DNA of 21,023 bases, taken from positions 15,905 to 36,927 of the forward strand of contig QXVZ01020893.1 in NCBI GenBank assembly GCA_008931825.1, given 5' to 3'. The stretch's first letter is position 1. Every line of letters starts with the position of its first letter. The stretch comes from Phallusia fumigata (lineage: Eukaryota; Chordata; Ascidiacea; Phlebobranchia; Ascidiidae). Shown in pieces: positions 16,995 through 21,023 of this stretch. Made by a program: the position numbers and the translations under genes. The notes beneath the pieces are model-generated. The model did no database searches. It was not told the origin of the DNA and was given only the letters and a program-made list of their open reading frames with translations.

Positions 16995-19900
16995 GTACAG
17001 TGACGAAATATTTTAAAATTTCTGTGCTGGTTTGGCGCCTTTTTCCAATTACAGCTAGGAATGAATTTGTCTATTGATTTGTGTGTTAGTTTTATCACAC
17101 AAAATGATTCATCGTTATACATTCCACTGTGAAAATACAATTGGAAAGAAGATAATTAGGCTGAAGAAATTTAGAAGTTTAGTAATTTTGTTTGGTGGTA
17201 CAAATAGCGACGCAATATCACTAAACAATCAGCAAGTCGGAAGTACCTGCGCAGCGCTAATACGTCACAAAGCGCAAAGAGTGAATAACATAATTGGTGG
17301 ATCCAACAGCGTAGCCAGCCCAAAATTTTGAAGGGGCTCAAACAACCTAACTTAATGTAGAACTTTTTTCCAGCAGGGGAAGCCTACCTTACTAAACAAT
17401 TTTAAAAATTTGGGGGGACATGACGCCCCCCCCTCCCTCCGGCTACGCCCTGGGTGGATCGACATTAAAAGCGCAACGTTTTTTATCGATTAGAAACGAA
17501 AGCGTACACCTAAAACGGTAATAAGTTTACACCATTCGCAAATCATGGTTGCACATAATTTATCAGCAGCATTTCCAGGCACAACCCTAACATTACCAAG
17601 GTTTGGAAACTAAGTTGCTTTATAACCCTGGAAACAAAAACAACAACAAGTGTTTTCCCACGGTTAAGGCACTTCGGCTAATGAGACGAGTCCAAATTCG
17701 GTTCATGTCGTTAGCAATGAACCAAGCGACCAGTCAATTAGGGTTTTACTGATTTCCATTGGCAAGCAATTAGTGCTGGGTGATTGTGTGTTGACTTGCT
17801 AAGGTCAGGCCAGTTCGGTTAAACGTCAAGCAATCTTGCACTGTGTTGTGAGAACCTTATGCTTATGTTATTGTGTAGTAGATTCCAATAAGCTAAGCTA
17901 TGTACGTATTTAGGCGTTGCTAATGGGTTTTCATTAAGCCCTGGATGTGCAATAAGACTACCTTAGTGACAAATTGGCTCATGCTAACAGGGCGTATCCA
18001 GTTTTAGCCTTTCAGTTACTATGGAGGTTATTAGTATTAACAACGTACTTTTCTTGCGAAAGATTGTGAGATCTGACAGGATAGTGTAGCTTGGTGATAG
18101 ACATCGTAGCGACATACTATTTCTATTTTTGCTTTGTCTGTTTAGATTATAAAAGTTTCGGTTCAATTTTGTATTTCGTCGGATCTACGCTCTAAAAGTC
18201 TGTTTGAAAATGTCCACCATTTACGTAATTATAATTTTTCCGTTTTTAGTGTTTTACGCAGAATCACAAAGGAACTGCTTTTCGGTAAATTAGGAAATAA
18301 ATAGAAATTAACTAGTTCCATTATGCAACGGGATGTATAAACACATTGTCCCGAAGGAGTTGATTTTTATTGCAGGTCCCGTGTTAAGCCCTTTCTCAAA
18401 GCAACTAATATTTGTTTCCAATATTGCTTCAATTTCGACGAAACAAGCCATTCTCGTTTCCCAGTTTGCTACACTGCAACGCCTTTCATCCGATGAGTGA
18501 CGTTTCCTATTTCGAAATAAGAATGAAATGTGAGCTAATGTTTTGTGGCGTCACAAGGGGTCGAATCGATGACAACAAAATGGTTGTTTGTGGGAAAGTG
18601 CTTTCGTCGACCAAAATAACGCGCACATACTTATGGTGTAGTAATTGACATCGGACCTTGTTAATGCGGAGGTAACATGAGTTTATACCTTCACAAACGC
18701 GAATTAGCTGAATGCACAATGCTCGTTGGGCAACCCGCTTCGCAGAGTTTAGTCAGTGGGCAACTTACATTTCGATGCCCTCATAATCCTTAAAACCATT
18801 GGGTTTGTAACACGATTTGAAAACATCAGTTCATCCATGCGAGCTTTGAGTGTTTATGGAGAAAGTAGCTTTTCTCGCAGAGACTATACAATAAAGAAAG
18901 GTAACAGTTTTTTAGGTTAACCAAAAGCGTGTCTGTGATTAAAAGGAGGATAGCTTTGAGATACGCTGATGTATAAAGGCATTTGATTTTTGTTTTAGCT
19001 CTTAAGCGTTGATCGTTGTGTATTCAGGTTGAAAAGATACATGCACAAAATACAGTTCAGTTTTAAGAGCATTACCAAGCTAAAAGCTGCAGCTTTTTGT
19101 TTTTGAACCTTCACAACCTTACAAGTGTTGCAACATTGAGGAAATCAAACACAACCATCAACATCACCTCGTCGGTTAATTAGATTAACTTACGGGTCCT
19201 GAGGGAAATAGATTTCTCCCTCGCAAGGCCGAGTTGTTGCGGATTTCAGTTTGTTTGTTGGCACCCCACTGTTAGTTTCTGTTGTTATGCATTAGGTGAA
19301 GAATCATTTACGTAGGATAGCAACATGCTTCATACGTTTGTGATGACTCATACTGGTTGAAGTGGCTTCATTTACATCGCTGTTATCGTGTCTGTAAGAG
19401 ACTGTTTTCGTTTGGCTTCAGTCTGCTCTAGGTGGATAGCAATGCAAAATTCCGTTCTTGAGAGCCAATGATGTTGTTGTTTTTATCTTTTTGGTACTTG
19501 GTAACCAAATGCTGTACAACGTAAACGCTATTTGGTTATGTAAGCATTAACAAAGTACTGTACATTTGGCGAAAAAATAAGTGTTTGAGTGAAATTGAGT
19601 TTTATTTACTACCCGAAAAGGGTTCAGTGACTTCGGTCGCCTAAGCCCCAGCTTCAAAGGTCACACTTATGTCGTTAAGATCAAAGGATATCTCTGTGGT
19701 GTAATGACGAGGCGAGATGGTAATGAAATCCTTCATCCGTAATATAGACCGGTTTGGCTTTTTAAAAGCTGCAACGTTTTAGTGCGATCTGTGGTCCCTG
19801 TAAGGGCAATTGGTTGACAAACCAAATGTATAACAAACGCTTTTGCGTGGTCAATTGTGTTTAGCGCGCTTTGTCGCTGGGACAATAAAAGGGGAAAAAA

Positions 19901-21023
19901 CCTTTAAAACAAAACTAAAAGTCGTGTGTTAAACTTTACCTTTACAGACAGACGAAATTTTGACCCAGTGCGACCGAACGAACCAAACTTCCCGGAAATG
20001 GCCGATCTCTCTCTGCATAAATTCTAATTTACCTCGATGCACTTGCGTTAAAAAGTTGCATAACAGGAAGACGAATTAAACTGTCGGCAATCCGCTCCAC
20101 AAAGCTTCGTTTTACGCCCAAGGCTTTGTTGATTCTCACGCACCAGTTTGGGTGTTCACGCATTTTTGTCTGCTTACGTGGTAAAGGTTGGAAACAACGT
20201 TAGCGACGCTGTGTAGTTTCAACCCATCCTGTTGTATTACGCGAGGTGCCGTTATGTACATTGTGGGAAGTGTCGACGTGTTTAGTGTTGTTCTACTTTT
20301 CTGCGAGTAGAATGTTACAGCTGATCAGCAACATCAGTTTATCTGTTTACGTGCTGAGCTTGAGTAGGTACCGAGCGAGCTTCGTGCAGTCTTTCAGAAC
20401 AGTACGAAGAAGTTATTCAATCTTCACAAAGGTTTTTAGAAAACCGTTTTAGGCATGAATGTATGTGTTCAAATTATGTCGGTGACGAAAATTTGACCGT
20501 TGGACTTTTTCTAACAAATTTACCACGGTTGATCGCACGAAGTTCGCTGGAAAGCAACTTGTAAGAGTTGTGATGGAATACGTACTTTCGAAGGGCTACG
20601 TACGAAAGGACTGCTTTCAAAAAAACACTGTCACTGCGTGGACACAGTTGCTTTATCAATAGGTGGTGTTTTAAACGCGCTGTCAAATCAAATCAATTTT
20701 CGACACGATTTTTAAACCACTACGTCATAAAACATTACGTCGCATGTGCATTGCGTAATTAGTGTTCATTTATTTCCTGTCGTAATACACAATGACGCGT
20801 CATTTTGTGGAACGGCAATCTAATTTCCGACAATTAGCGCAATGTCTTTTAAATCACACCCCCAAACCCCCGCGTCGTTTATTTTTACGCGCGGAATTCC
20901 TGCGCACCCCTAAATAACGCACAGTGACGTAACAACGCGTGTTACTAGGCTGCTGAGTGGGACGTCCAGTGAAATAGGGAACGTTGTTGTTGGTGTTACA
21001 CAGCAGATGCGTAGCGTTCGACG
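16995..21023 (+). other. Probable large intron of the gene at 15460
   Basis: The next exon needs an acceptor that adds one base to finish the split codon. Candidates checked: 18250 region (short, donor TTCG|GTAAAT), 18374 (open about 40 codons), 19028 (basic, stops after 27 codons) and 19950 (18 codons, stops). All are weak, so exon 4 may lie past the window. ORFs at 17074-17331, 18412-18648 and 20246-20452 do not join in phase with convincing splice sites. A MITE-like element is at 17309-17448. Confidence 0.4.
17309..17448. mobile_element. Short MITE-like element with terminal inverted repeats
   Basis: The left end GCGTAGCCAG and the inverted right end (CCGGCTACGC, reading GCGTAGCCGG) form imperfect terminal inverted repeats, 9 of 10 matching, about 140 bp apart. 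The interior holds no ORF of its own, and a strong GGGGGG/CCCCCC inverted repeat (17412-17433) lies near the right end. No target-site duplication is obvious. The size and ends suit a non-autonomous DNA transposon; the superfamily is not assigned. Confidence 0.5.

Noticed and set aside
17074-17331. 85-codon ORF as exon 4 of the gene at 15460
   Set aside because: The acceptor GTGTGTTAG would enter in the wrong phase for the phase-2 donor at 16994; the required phase stops after about 14 codons. The ORF also runs into the MITE-like element.
18412-18719. ORFs of 78 and 70 codons on opposite strands
   Set aside because: They are mutually overlapping shadows without splice sites in the needed phase and without motifs.
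19940-20030. Exon 4 candidate after TTTACAGACAG
   Set aside because: The phase fits only with the second AG, and the frame stops after 18 codons. It is too weak to list.

Overview
The window reads as nuclear DNA from an invertebrate metazoan. It is AT-rich, CpG is not depleted, and there are no long ORFs, operons or Shine-Dalgarno sites. What coding signal exists is short open segments bounded by GT/AG splice sites whose phases agree, with TATA-like boxes and AATAAA signals. A tunicate such as Ciona is my best guess. The reasons are the excess of TGACGTCA octamers, a near match on the minus strand to the Ciona trans-spliced leader as I remember it, and a haplotype-like duplicated contig join. 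This is an inference; no gene here fixes the species.

Layout. Positions 1-5500 are mostly non-coding, with a few weak exon candidates on both strands (1131-1511 minus, 1593-1758 plus, 3502-3556 minus, 4152-4379 minus, 5005-5213 plus). Positions 5600-5760 form a palindrome-dense, CpG-rich, promoter-like block. Positions 6262-7054 hold a candidate two-exon 3' gene end on the minus strand. Its upstream exon lies in a 147-bp block repeated exactly at 7212, directly after a single N at 7211; this looks like an assembly join of two haplotypes or contigs. Positions 7791-9012 hold a candidate small plus-strand gene with a TATA box and three exons in concordant phase. Positions 9013-14270 show no gene I can support, only repeats and an SL-like match. 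Positions 14445-16994 hold the best-supported locus: CRE/TATA-like promoter elements, a 5' UTR acceptor and three coding exons in phase, encoding the Ser/Thr/Arg-rich N-terminus of an unrecognised protein. That reading frame stays open, so its remaining exons lie in or beyond 16995-21023. This last stretch looks intronic and carries a short MITE-like element (17309-17448).

No protein was assigned to a family. All gene models rest on splice-site quality, phase agreement and codon-like composition judged by eye, so they are hypotheses apart from the 15460-16994 chain, which is moderately strong. I see no CRISPR array, prokaryotic system, rRNA or convincing tRNA.
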